Made by a program: the position numbers and the translations under genes
DNA from: an uncultured Microbulbifer sp.
Lineage (GTDB): Bacteria; Pseudomonadota; Gammaproteobacteria; Pseudomonadales; Cellvibrionaceae
Assembly: GCF_947504145.1 (NCBI RefSeq)
Contig: NZ_CANNGQ010000004.1
Coordinates: forward strand, 496,001 to 560,000
Reading direction: 5' to 3'
Length of the DNA: 64,000 bases
Part shown: piece by piece, positions 15,041 to 23,363 of the stretch
Position numbering within the stretch: the stretch's first letter is position 1
Layout of the letters: each line of letters starts with the position of its first letter
The notes under the pieces: generated by a model
What the model was told of the DNA's origin: nothing
Database searches by the model: none
What the model saw: the letters and a program-made list of their open reading frames with translations, nothing else

Positions 15041-16402
15041 ATGACCATCGATGTCGTTATCCTCGCCGCCGGCAAAGGCACCCGCATGCGCTCCGATCTG
15101 CCCAAAGTTTTGCACCCTATCGGCGGCGTGCCGATGTTGGGACGGGTGATCGACAGTGCCAAGCGGCTGGGGGATGTGGCGATCACCGTGGTAGTCGGCC
15201 ACGGTGCGGAGCTGGTGCGCGAGCGCTTTGCCGATAGCGGCGTGCAGTTTGTGGAGCAGACCGAGCAGCTGGGTACCGGCCACGCAGTGGCCCAGGCCAT
15301 CCCCAATTTCCGTGAAGGCGCCACGGTGCTGGTGCTGTACGGCGATGTGCCGTTGGTAAAAACCGCCACCCTGCAGGACCTGCTGAAAGCCTCGGAAATT
15401 GGCCCTGCCCTGCTGTCCGTGATCATGGACGACCCCTCCGGCTACGGCCGTATCGTGCGCGATGGTAATCAACAGGTACAGTCCATCGTCGAACAGAAAG
15501 ACGCCGATGCCGAGACGCTGAAGATCACCGAAATCAATTCCGGCATTCTCGCCGCCCCGGGCAAACTGCTGGCCCAGTGGCTTCCGGAACTCTCCAACGA
15601 CAACGCCCAGGGCGAGTATTACCTCACTGATGTGATCGCGCGTTCAGTCAGCGAGAAGATTGCCGTTACCGGCGTGATTGCCGACGATCCCTATGAAGTC
15701 GCCGGCGTAAACAGCCGCGCGCAACAGGCGGAACTGGAGCGCGCCCTGCAGCGTGACCAGGCCGAAGCCCTGATGGCCGCCGGTGTCACCCTGCTGGACC
15801 CGTCCCGCACCGACGTGCGCGGCGCCCTTACCTGCGGTAATGATGTCACTATCGATATCAACTGTGTGTTTGACGGCAACGTCACCCTCGGCGACCGGGT
15901 CCAGATCGGCCCCAACTGCCTGCTGAAAAACTGCCAGCTGGCGGCGGGTACCGTGGTGGAAGCCAACTCGATTATCGAAGACGCCACCGTCGGCGAAGCC
16001 TGCACTATCGGTCCGTTTGCGCGTCTGCGACCGGGTACGGAGCTGGCCAACGGTGCCAAGGTGGGAAATTTCGTCGAAACCAAAAAGGCCAGGATCGGCC
16101 TCGGCAGCAAGGTAAACCACCTGTCCTATATCGGTGATGCGGAAGTGGGCGAAGGCGTGAACATTGGCGCTGGCACCATCACCTGTAACTACGACGGCGT
16201 GAATAAATCCAAAACCGTGATCGGCGACGGCGCCTTTATCGGCTCCAACTCCGCGCTGGTCGCCCCGGTAGAAATCGGCGCCGGTGCCACCATTGGCGCG
16301 GGCTCAACCATCACCCGCGAAGTGAGCGCTGACGAACTGGCCGTGGCCCGCGGTAAGCAGCGCAATATCAGTGGCTGGCAGCGGCCTACCAAGAAATCCT
16401 AA
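15041..16402 (+). CDS. glmU: Bifunctional GlmU (GlcN-1-P acetyltransferase / GlcNAc-1-P uridyltransferase)
   Basis: 453 residues, close to the 456 of E. coli. Converts GlcN-1-P to UDP-GlcNAc in the cytoplasm, feeding peptidoglycan and LPS. N-terminal pyrophosphorylase with [19 protein letters not shown] (residues 7-25), YGDVPL (the metal-site Asp), and GxNS-type asparagine in the linker; C-terminal left-handed beta helix of hexapeptide repeats ([31 protein letters not shown] with the catalytic His region LSYIGDA nearby). Start ATG 15041; upstream frame to 14981 lacks homology. In Pseudomonas glmU follows the atp operon, as here. Confidence 0.98.
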   Translation: MTIDVVILAAGKGTRMRSDLPKVLHPIGGVPMLGRVIDSAKRLGDVAITVVVGHGAELVRERFADSGVQFVEQTEQLGTGHAVAQAIPNFREGATVLVLYGDVPLVKTATLQDLLKASEIGPALLSVIMDDPSGYGRIVRDGNQQVQSIVEQKDADAETLKITEINSGILAAPGKLLAQWLPELSNDNAQGEYYLTDVIARSVSEKIAVTGVIADDPYEVAGVNSRAQQAELERALQRDQAEALMAAGVTLLDPSRTDVRGALTCGNDVTIDINCVFDGNVTLGDRVQIGPNCLLKNCQLAAGTVVEANSIIEDATVGEACTIGPFARLRPGTELANGAKVGNFVETKKARIGLGSKVNHLSYIGDAEVGEGVNIGAGTITCNYDGVNKSKTVIGDGAFIGSNSALVAPVEIGAGATIGAGSTITREVSADELAVARGKQRNISGWQRPTKKS

Positions 16403-16438
16403 CCACCGGTGGTATTCACTTTTCCTACTTTCAGTGGC

Positions 16439-16550
16439 GGCAAAGCACCGGGTGTCAGTTTTCGAAACCGCTGTGAATACATCCATGTACGCTGCGTCGG
16501 CGACGTCCCTGTCGCCGACGCTTTCGAAAACTGACACCCGGCACTTTGCC
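16439..16550 (-). repeat. Bipartite hairpin repeat, copy A
   Basis: Perfect 20-bp outer arms (16448-16467 with 16522-16541) extended by a second 7-bp stem (16439-16445 with 16544-16550). Inside, a perfect 10-bp hairpin (16495-16504 with 16511-16520) has, read on the minus strand, an AGGGAC loop. A second small hairpin TACAT-CC-ATGTA (16478-16489) reads CATGGATG on the minus strand. Together with copy B it fills most of the 416-bp gap between glmU and pdhA; no gene is supported there. Confidence 0.85.
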
Positions 16551-16620
16551 TTCGCATTTGACTCGTTTACTTCGTTAGCGACGTTTGATCGAAGTAGGTT
16601 TTGTGATGCGAAGGTGGAAT

Positions 16621-16715
16621 GCTGGGGTGGGGGTTTCAGGAGCGTCGCAAACAGGATGTTTGCGCCGCAGCGCCCAGGGATGGGTTCACAGCGGTCCTGA
16701 AACCCCCACCCCAGC
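16621..16715 (+). repeat. Bipartite hairpin repeat, copy B
   Basis: Perfect 21-bp outer arms (16621-16641 with 16695-16715) unrelated in sequence to those of copy A. Inside are an 8-bp hairpin CGCAAACA-GGA-TGTTTGCG (16646-16664) and a CCCA-GGGA-TGGG hairpin (16673-16684) followed by TTCACAGCGG, identical to the corresponding minus-strand segment of copy A. It ends about 100 bp before pdhA and may lie in its 5' leader. Confidence 0.85.
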
Positions 16716-16818
16716 AGTCCACCGCCACAGAACGAAAATAAAACGAACCCCATAACCTCCCGTCAGCAAAAGAACCCCCAACTACACTAAAAGCATCGGA
16801 ATCCAAGGAACCCAGCCG

Positions 16819-17922
16819 ATGCACAAACCCCGCCTGCAGCTCCAGGCTTCCTTCGATATCGCCTACCTCCAGTATCTGGACAAACAGGGTCAGGCCACCC
16901 AGCCCCTGCCCGACTTCGCCACCCCGGACTGGCTCAGCCACTGCCATCGTCAGATGCAACTGGCCCGGCTGGTGGACGATCGCGCGGTCAAACTGCAGCG
17001 CACCGGCCGCCTCGGTACCTACCCCTCTACCCTCGGTCAGGAAGCCATCGGCATCGCCACCGGCAACGCCCTTATGGCCGAAGACGTCTACTGCCCCTAC
17101 TACCGGGAAACCGGCGCCCTGCTCGAGCGCGGTGTCGAAATTGAAGAAATTCTCGCCATCTGGGGCGGCGACGAGCGCGGGCAGAACTTCCAGCGTGCCC
17201 CCAAAGATTTGCCCATCTGCGTCCCCATCGCTACCCAGATGCTGCACGCCGCCGGGGTTGCCTTCGCGCTCAAGTACCGTCACCAACAGAGTAATCAACC
17301 GCTGCAGGTCAGTGTCGCCAGCTCTGGTGAAGGCGCCACATCCAAGGGTGACTTTTACGAAGCCATGAATCTCGCCGGCGTGTGGAAACTGCCCATGGTA
17401 TTTGTGGTGAACAACAACCAATGGGCTATCTCCGTGCCAAGAAGTGCGCAGACCGCCACCCAGACCATTGCCCAGAAAGCCATCGCCGCCGGTATTCCTG
17501 CGCTGCAGGTCGATGGAAACGATATCGTCGCGGTGGCCTGGGCGGTGCGCGATGCCATGGCCCGGGCGCGGCGCGGCGAGGGCCCCGCACTGATCGAGGC
17601 CATCAGCTATCGCCTGTGCGACCACACCACCGCCGACGATGCCAGCCGCTACCGAAGTGCCGAAGATCTGCAGCAGGCCTGGCAGTGGGAGCCGATCCAA
17701 CGGCTGGACGTCTACCTGCGCGAACAGGGCTTGTGGAGCGATGCCAAGCAACAGGATCTGGACCGGGAATTGGCACAGACCATGGAGGCCGCATTGAACA
17801 ACTGGGAGTCCCGCGCACCGGAACCCGCCACCGCCATCTTCGATCACCTCTACGCGCAGCTGCCGGCGGCATTTTACGAGCAGTACGACCAGTTGCGGGA
17901 CGAACAGGGTGGAGGCGGATAA
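16819..17922 (+). CDS. pdhA: 2-oxoacid dehydrogenase E1 component, alpha subunit
   Basis: 367 residues. Thiamine-diphosphate-dependent decarboxylating subunit of an alpha2beta2 E1. Seen: GRLGTYPSTLGQEA and CPYYRETGALL near the active site, the TPP/Mg signature SSGEGATSKGDFYEAMNLAGVW with VVNNNQWAISVP, and YRLCDHTTADDASRYR, which corresponds to the phosphorylation-loop region in E1alpha. Start ATG 16819 with AAGGAACC upstream. Operon with the E1beta and E2 genes (gaps of 4 bp and a 4-bp overlap). Pyruvate is the annotated substrate of close relatives, but a branched-chain oxoacid or acetoin cannot be excluded by eye. Confidence 0.85.
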   Translation: MHKPRLQLQASFDIAYLQYLDKQGQATQPLPDFATPDWLSHCHRQMQLARLVDDRAVKLQRTGRLGTYPSTLGQEAIGIATGNALMAEDVYCPYYRETGALLERGVEIEEILAIWGGDERGQNFQRAPKDLPICVPIATQMLHAAGVAFALKYRHQQSNQPLQVSVASSGEGATSKGDFYEAMNLAGVWKLPMVFVVNNNQWAISVPRSAQTATQTIAQKAIAAGIPALQVDGNDIVAVAWAVRDAMARARRGEGPALIEAISYRLCDHTTADDASRYRSAEDLQQAWQWEPIQRLDVYLREQGLWSDAKQQDLDRELAQTMEAALNNWESRAPEPATAIFDHLYAQLPAAFYEQYDQLRDEQGGGG

Positions 17923-17926
17923 ATAG

Positions 17927-18964
17927 ATGGCAGATGACAAGCAAAAAGCGGCGGAAACCCAGCCGATCACCCTGGTGGAAGCGGTGACCCAGGCCCTCAG
18001 CTACGAGCTGGAAAACAATCCGGAAGTGGTGGTATTTGGGCAGGATATAGGTGCGAATGGCGGCGTATTTCGGGCAACGGACGGGTTACAGCAACGTTTC
18101 GGCACTGACCGGGTGCTGGACACGCCGTTGGCAGAAACCATGATCGCGGGTATTGCCGTGGGCATGGCCACCCAGGGGCTTCGCCCGGTAGCGGAGTTCC
18201 AGTTTATGGGGTTTATCTATCCCGGCCTCGACCACATCCTCAGCCACGCCGCGCGTATGCGCAATCGTACCCGCGGTCGCCTCGGTTGCCCTATCGTCTA
18301 CCGCGCCCCCTATGGTGGCGGTATTCACGCCCCGGAACACCATAGTGAAAGCACTGAGGCGATGTTCGCGCATATTCCCGGGCTGCGCGTGGTAGTTCCG
18401 TCTTCCCCGGCCCGTGCCTATGGACTGCTGCTGGCCGCCATCCGCGACCCCGATCCGGTATTGTTCCTCGAGCCCAAACGCATCTATCGCGCCGCCAAGC
18501 AGCCGGTACCGGACAATGGCGAAGCGCTACCCCTGGACAGCGCGTTTGTGCTGCGCGAAGGCAGTGACCTGACACTGATCGCCTGGGGTGCCAGCGTAAA
18601 AGAAACCCTCGCCGCCGCCGAACAGCTGTCCCGGCAAGGCATCGAGGCGGAGGTCATTGACCCCGCCACGCTCAAGCCGCTGGATATCCACAGCGTGATC
18701 GACTCCCTGGAGAAAACACGCCGCTGCGTCGTGGTACACGAGGCCGCGCGCTTCGGTGGCTTGGGTGCGGAAATTGCCGCACAGATTCAGGAGTATGCCT
18801 TCGACCTGCTCGATGCCCCGGTGCAGCGGGTCACCGGTTACGACACAGTGATGCCCTACTACCAGCTGGAAAATACCTATTTGCCGGATGTCGAGCGGAT
18901 ACTCGCCGGCGCCCATGCTGCGCTGGACTATTCCCGCAAACCGGAACGGGAGGGCGGACGGTGA
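17927..18964 (+). CDS. pdhB: 2-oxoacid dehydrogenase E1 component, beta subunit
   Basis: 345 residues. Transketolase-like pyrimidine-binding half with GQDIGANGGVFRATDGLQ, LAETMIAGIAVGMATQG and APYGGGIHAPEHHSES, then the C-terminal transketolase domain (GSDLTLIAWGASV, EVIDPATLKPLD). These are hallmarks of E1beta in branched-chain and pyruvate type alpha2beta2 enzymes. ATG at 17927, four bases after the E1alpha stop, and its own stop overlaps the GTG of the E2 gene. The protein acts with E1alpha and E2 in the cytoplasm to make acyl-CoA. Confidence 0.88.
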   Translation: MADDKQKAAETQPITLVEAVTQALSYELENNPEVVVFGQDIGANGGVFRATDGLQQRFGTDRVLDTPLAETMIAGIAVGMATQGLRPVAEFQFMGFIYPGLDHILSHAARMRNRTRGRLGCPIVYRAPYGGGIHAPEHHSESTEAMFAHIPGLRVVVPSSPARAYGLLLAAIRDPDPVLFLEPKRIYRAAKQPVPDNGEALPLDSAFVLREGSDLTLIAWGASVKETLAAAEQLSRQGIEAEVIDPATLKPLDIHSVIDSLEKTRRCVVVHEAARFGGLGAEIAAQIQEYAFDLLDAPVQRVTGYDTVMPYYQLENTYLPDVERILAGAHAALDYSRKPEREGGR

Positions 18965-20154
18965 AGGTCTTCAAACTGCCGGATCTGGGTGAAGGATTGC
19001 CGGACGCGGTGATTCGCGAATGGCATATCGATGAGGGAGATAGTGTTAATGCCGATCAGGTGATCGTCACCGTGGAAACCGCGAAAGCCCTGGTGGAAGT
19101 GCCCTCGCCTTTCACCGGCACGGTGGAAAAGTGTTTCGCAGATGAGGGCGAGACCCTGCAAACCGGGCAGCCGTTAATCGGGTTTGTCGGCGATGATGCC
19201 CACAGCGAGCCGATGCCCGAACCGAAACAAACGGAGCGCGCAGCATCCAGTGCGGATTCCGGCACCGTGGTCGGCAAGATCGAACAGGGTAGCGAGGCCC
19301 TGGCCGTAGAGCAGCGCCCGGTGACCAATCGCCCCCGCAATGCCACACCCGCCGTCCGGGCCCTTGCCCGCCACCTGGATGTCGACTTGCAAAGTCTGCA
19401 CCCGTCCGGCGCACGCTTTACCGAAGCGGAGGTGCGCGCCGCTGCCCGTGGCGAAGCTATCCCAAGGTGGACCGATAAACCCGCTAAAAGCACTGAAATT
19501 CAGCAAAAACAACAAAAAAGCGAATCATCGGCGTCCCATTCGGTTGAAGCGAACCCCGCGCGCCGCGCCATGGCGGCCGCCATGAACCGCGCCCGCGATC
19601 AGGTCTGCCCCATGACCCTGTTTGACGAGGTGGATATCTCGGACTGGCCCAAAGGCACCTCCGCCACCCTGCGTCTGCTCAAGGCCATCGCTCGGGCCGC
19701 CGCCGAGGAACCTAACATCAACGCCCATTTCGACAACGAAGTGCTGGAACCGAAAACCCCGGTAAACGTGGGCCTGGCCGTGGACGCCCCCAAAGGCCTG
19801 TTCGTGCCGGTGCTGCAAGACGTCGGCGCCCAGTCCGAGGAAGCGCTGCTGGAAACTATCGCCCGCTTCAAACAACAGACCAGCGAGGGCGTCATCCCGC
19901 AGAAAGACCTGCAGGGTGCCACCATTCATCTTTCCAATTTCGGCAGCCTCGCCGGCCGCTTCGCCACCCCGGTGGTGGTGCCACCGCTGGTGTGTATCGT
20001 CGGCGCCGGCCGCGCCCACAAGGCCGTATTGCCCCACAAAGGTAAAGCGCGGGTGCGCAAACTGCTGCCCCTGTCCATTACCGCCGACCACCGCGCCGTC
20101 ACCGGCGGTGAACTGGCCCGCTTCCTCAAAGCCCTGAAAGAACATCTGGCCTGA
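18961..20154 (+). CDS. Dihydrolipoamide acyltransferase E2 (HxxxTG variant)
   Basis: 397 residues, GTG start at 18961 overlapping the E1beta stop (GTGA). One N-terminal lipoyl domain with the lipoylated lysine in VETAKALVEVP (K42), a Lys/Gln/Ala/Ser-rich linker, a peripheral-subunit-binding domain (TPAVRALARHLDVDL, about 125-160), another linker, and a C-terminal catalytic domain. The active-site His is in DHRAVTGG (H377), but the usual Asp of HxxxDG is Thr381. Related E2 proteins with this substitution may exist, so activity is probably kept. No E3 (lpd) gene follows, so lipoamide dehydrogenase must be supplied from elsewhere. Confidence 0.87.
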   Translation: MKVFKLPDLGEGLPDAVIREWHIDEGDSVNADQVIVTVETAKALVEVPSPFTGTVEKCFADEGETLQTGQPLIGFVGDDAHSEPMPEPKQTERAASSADSGTVVGKIEQGSEALAVEQRPVTNRPRNATPAVRALARHLDVDLQSLHPSGARFTEAEVRAAARGEAIPRWTDKPAKSTEIQQKQQKSESSASHSVEANPARRAMAAAMNRARDQVCPMTLFDEVDISDWPKGTSATLRLLKAIARAAAEEPNINAHFDNEVLEPKTPVNVGLAVDAPKGLFVPVLQDVGAQSEEALLETIARFKQQTSEGVIPQKDLQGATIHLSNFGSLAGRFATPVVVPPLVCIVGAGRAHKAVLPHKGKARVRKLLPLSITADHRAVTGGELARFLKALKEHLA

Positions 20155-20233
20155 TTCTTGGGTGTGATCTTATGTTTCGGTTTGCTATGCTTAACTTACG
20201 AATCGAAAGTTATTGCAGCATGTCCAAGCGTCC

Positions 20234-20995
20234 ATGTCCAAACGTAATACACAACAGCGCCGCCACCTGATCCTTAGCCAGATCAACGAAGTCGGCGAAG
20301 CCAGTGTCGAAGAACTGGCGCGCCAGTTCGAAACTTCCGAAGTTACGATCCGAAAGGATCTGGCAGCCATGGAAGAAAACGGCCTGCTGCTGCGCCGCCA
20401 CGGCGGCGCCATCCCCCTGCCCCGGGAACTGGTGGCCGAAGACCCCCTGTCCCAGACTAAGCGCGCCATCGGCCGCGCCGCCGCCGAACTCATCCGCGAC
20501 CACAACCGCATCGTCATCGACTACGGCCGCACCACCACCGGCCTCATCCCCGAGCTCAACCACAAGCGCGGCCTCGTCGTCATGACCAACTCCCTGCACG
20601 TTGCCAACCAGCTGCGGGAACTGGAAAACGAACCCACGCTGCTGATGACCGGTGGCACCTGGGACCCTCACTTCGAAGCCTTCCAGGGTCAGGTCGCCGA
20701 ACAGGTCCTGCGCGGCTACGACTTCGACCAGGCGTTTATCGGCGCCGACGGCATCGACCTCGAGCGCGGCACCTGCACCTTCAATGAGCAGATCGGTCTG
20801 TCTCGCGTCATGGCCGACGTCGCCCGCGAAGTGGTAGTAATGGCGGAATCGAGCAAGGTGGGCAGAAGAATTCCGAATCTTGAATTGAGCTGGGAAAAAT
20901 TCGGCACCTTGGTGACCGATAGCTGCATCGAAGACAAAGTTTGCGCGCAACTGGAAAGCAGAGGCCTGCGCGTTATCTGCGCAGAAGTGAATTAA
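20234..20995 (+). CDS. glmR: DeoR/GlpR-family transcriptional regulator, probable GlmR
   Basis: 253 residues from ATG 20234; a TTG at 20213 would add seven residues, and neither start has a strong ribosome binding site. N-terminal winged helix with RHLILSQINEVGEASVEEL and TSEVTIRKDLAAMEENGLL, the DeoR signature, followed by RRHGGAIP. C-terminal DeoR sensor domain binding a phosphosugar (DYGRTTTGLIPEL, MTGGTWDP, GADGIDLERGTCTFNE). Located directly before glmS, as glmR (PA5550) is between glmU and glmS in Pseudomonas; control of glmS by amino-sugar status is therefore inferred. Confidence 0.82.
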   Translation: MSKRNTQQRRHLILSQINEVGEASVEELARQFETSEVTIRKDLAAMEENGLLLRRHGGAIPLPRELVAEDPLSQTKRAIGRAAAELIRDHNRIVIDYGRTTTGLIPELNHKRGLVVMTNSLHVANQLRELENEPTLLMTGGTWDPHFEAFQGQVAEQVLRGYDFDQAFIGADGIDLERGTCTFNEQIGLSRVMADVAREVVVMAESSKVGRRIPNLELSWEKFGTLVTDSCIEDKVCAQLESRGLRVICAEVN

Positions 20996-21047
20996 AGAAC
21001 GAAACAGAGTGCAACAAACACCCTGAACCATGACGAGCAGGTGTCGA

Positions 21048-21146
21048 TACCGGGTACACCTTTGTGAGACCGTCTGCGGCCAGGACGGCCGCAGACGAGC
21101 CCCCATGGATGGGTTCACGGCGTGTCTCACAAAGGTGTACCCGGTA
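21048..21146 (+). repeat. Bipartite hairpin repeat, copy C, upstream of glmS
   Basis: Perfect 23-bp outer arms (21048-21070 with 21124-21146). Inside: an 11-bp hairpin with loop AGGAC (21071-21081 with 21087-21097) and a CCCAT-GG-ATGGG hairpin (21102-21113) followed by TTCACGGCG. It occupies about half of the glmR-glmS gap and ends 58 bp before the glmS start. Confidence 0.85.
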
Positions 21147-21204
21147 GCGGCACCGCCACTAAACCTGAAAAGTGGCACAAGACCAAAATACCGAGGTAAG
21201 AAAA

Positions 21205-23034
21205 ATGTGTGGAATCGTAGGCGCCCTGGGCCAAAGAAACGTAACCGAAATCCTGCTTGAAGGCCTGCGCCGACTGGAATACCGCGGCTATGACTCCGCC
21301 GGTGTATGCCTCGTCAATGGCGACGGCAAACTGCAGCTGCGCAAAACCCAGGGCAAAGTTGCCGATCTCGAATCCGCCCTCGACGACAGCCCCACCGCCG
21401 GCCAGCTCGGCATCGCCCACACCCGCTGGGCCACCCACGGCGTCCCGTCGGACAAAAACTCCCACCCGCACGCCTCCGGCAACTTCGCCCTGGTGCACAA
21501 CGGCATCATCGAAAACTACCAGGCACTGCGCGATGAGCTGATCGAAAAAGGCTACGAATTCCAGTCCGAAACCGACACCGAAGTCGTCGTCCACCTGATC
21601 CACGACCTCGCCAAAGAAAACCGCGATTTGCTGCAAGCGGTCTCCGCCGCCACCGAAAAACTCCACGGCGCCTACGCCCTCGGCGTTGTCTGCTCCACCG
21701 AACCCGAGCGGCTGGTCTGTGCACGCCTCGGCAGCCCCCTGGTCATCGGCGTCGGCATCGAAGAAAACTTCATCGCCTCCGACCCCATGGCCCTGCAACA
21801 GGTCACCGACCGTTTCATCTTTTTAGAGGAAGGTGACATTGCCGAAGTCACCCGCGACGGTATCGCCATCTGGGATAAAACCGGCGAAGAAGTCAGCCGC
21901 CCGGTCAACAAACTGCAGGGCGGTCACGACGCCGCCGACAAAGGCCGCTACCGCCACTACATGCAGAAGGAAATCTTCGAGCAACCCAAAGTAGTCGAAG
22001 CCACCATGGCCGGCCGCATCGGCGAACACTCGGTGCTGTCCCAAGCCCTCGGCACCGCTGCCAACGAAATCCTGCCCAAGGTAAAACAGGTACAGATCGT
22101 CGCCTGCGGTACCAGCTATCACGCCGGCCTCGTCGCCCGCTACTGGATCGAAGACTGGGCCGGCGTGCCCTGCTCCGTCGAAGTCGCCAGCGAAATCCGC
22201 TACCGAAAAACCGCTGTGCGCCCGGGCACCCTGTTTGTCACCATCTCTCAATCCGGCGAAACCGCTGACACCCTCGCCGCATTGCGCCAGGCCAAAGAGC
22301 TCGGCTACCTCGCCTCCATGACCATCTGCAACGTGCCCAACAGCTCCCTGGTGCGCGAGTCTGAACTGCACCTGATGACCGAAGCCGGCCCGGAAATCGG
22401 CGTCGCCTCCACCAAAGCCTTCACCACCCAGCTGGTCGCCCTGCAGATATTCTGTATCGCGCTGGCCAAAGCCAACGGCATGAGCGGCGAGCGCGAAGCG
22501 GAACTCATCGACGCCCTGCACCAGTTACCCAAACTGATGGAAAAATTCACCGGCCTCGACGCCCTGGTAAAAGCCACCAGTGAAGCCTTCGCAGAGAAAA
22601 ATCACGCACTCTTTTTGGGCCGCGGCGTGGAATATCCGATTGCACTGGAAGGCGCACTCAAACTAAAAGAAATCTCCTACATACACGCCGAAGCCTACCC
22701 CGCCGGTGAACTCAAACACGGGCCACTGGCACTGGTGGATGCCGATATGCCAGTGATCGTGGTTGCTCCCAACGATGAGCTGCTGGAAAAGCTGAAATCG
22801 AACCTGCAGGAAGTGCGCGCCCGCGGCGGCGAGCTGTTTGTATTTGCCAGTCCACAGGCGGGTTTCATGAGTGAAGAGGGGCTTACCGTAGTGGAAGTGC
22901 CAGATGCGCCGGAAAGCCTGCAGCCGATTCTTTACACCGTGCCGCTGCAGCTATTGAGTTATCACGTAGCATTGCTTAAAGGTACCGATGTAGACCAGCC
23001 TCGGAATCTGGCCAAGTCAGTGACCGTTGAATAA
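21205..23034 (+). CDS. glmS: Glucosamine-6-phosphate synthase (isomerising)
   Basis: 609 residues, identical in length to E. coli GlmS. Makes GlcN-6-P from fructose-6-P and glutamine in the cytoplasm. The N-terminal Cys2 ([12 protein letters not shown]) is the glutaminase nucleophile; HTRWATHG and HNGIIENY belong to the class II amidotransferase domain; two SIS domains follow ([28 protein letters not shown]) and the end NLAKSVTVE is canonical. Start at ATG 21205 after GAGGTAAG; the open frame to 21172 is not conserved. Preceded by a structured repeat; no glmS ribozyme-like sequence was recognised. Confidence 0.99.
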   Translation: MCGIVGALGQRNVTEILLEGLRRLEYRGYDSAGVCLVNGDGKLQLRKTQGKVADLESALDDSPTAGQLGIAHTRWATHGVPSDKNSHPHASGNFALVHNGIIENYQALRDELIEKGYEFQSETDTEVVVHLIHDLAKENRDLLQAVSAATEKLHGAYALGVVCSTEPERLVCARLGSPLVIGVGIEENFIASDPMALQQVTDRFIFLEEGDIAEVTRDGIAIWDKTGEEVSRPVNKLQGGHDAADKGRYRHYMQKEIFEQPKVVEATMAGRIGEHSVLSQALGTAANEILPKVKQVQIVACGTSYHAGLVARYWIEDWAGVPCSVEVASEIRYRKTAVRPGTLFVTISQSGETADTLAALRQAKELGYLASMTICNVPNSSLVRESELHLMTEAGPEIGVASTKAFTTQLVALQIFCIALAKANGMSGEREAELIDALHQLPKLMEKFTGLDALVKATSEAFAEKNHALFLGRGVEYPIALEGALKLKEISYIHAEAYPAGELKHGPLALVDADMPVIVVAPNDELLEKLKSNLQEVRARGGELFVFASPQAGFMSEEGLTVVEVPDAPESLQPILYTVPLQLLSYHVALLKGTDVDQPRNLAKSVTVE

Positions 23035-23052
23035 ATTTAGATATTAAATATT

Positions 23053-23090
23053 TTTTCATCGGGCCGAATTTGTCGCCCGATGAAAATTTA
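23053..23090 (+). terminator. Terminator after glmS
   Basis: Twelve-base stem TTTTCATCGGGC/GCCCGATGAAAA (23053-23064 with 23075-23086) followed by a weak TTTA tract. The plus-strand orientation fits the end of glmS. Confidence 0.75.
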
Positions 23091-23363
23091 TAATTAAAAA
23101 ACACCTTGAAAGTAAGTACACCTGTACCACTTAATATGTAATCTCCTGTAATTTTTCCCTATAAATTACGGCTTAAAATCACTCAGACGAAATTAGCGCC
23201 AATAAAATAAGTTATTGGTTATTTTCGTGGGTGCCTAACTTTCTGCGTGGCGCAAAATTCTGTTAAGGTCGCCGCCTATTTTGTATTACTCGAAATTGGG
23301 TACCGCCAAAATACCCTAAATAATCGGGCCAGGAGCCCGGGCGTCATCTACATGGAGAGTGCT
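23091..23363 (+). promoter_or_regulatory. AT-rich leader of the first GLUG/TSP3 gene
   Basis: AT-rich non-coding stretch. The segment 23264-23287 (TAAGGTCGCCGCCT followed by ATTTTGTATT) is nearly identical to 28149-28172 upstream of the paralogous gene. TAAGGT can be read as a -10 with a weak TTTCTG-like -35 about 17 bp upstream. A short GC hairpin CGGGC..GCCCG lies near 23327-23342. Apart from these I see nothing in it. Confidence 0.5.

Noticed and set aside
16304..16753. Short open frames on both strands across the repeat elements between glmU and pdhA
   Set aside because: They translate the palindromic arms (mirror-image peptides) and carry no homology; the DNA is better explained as structured repeats.
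21001..21204. A glmS ribozyme/riboswitch before glmS
   Set aside because: That ribozyme is typical of Gram-positives; the gap here is filled by an inverted repeat with no ribozyme-like core that I can see.
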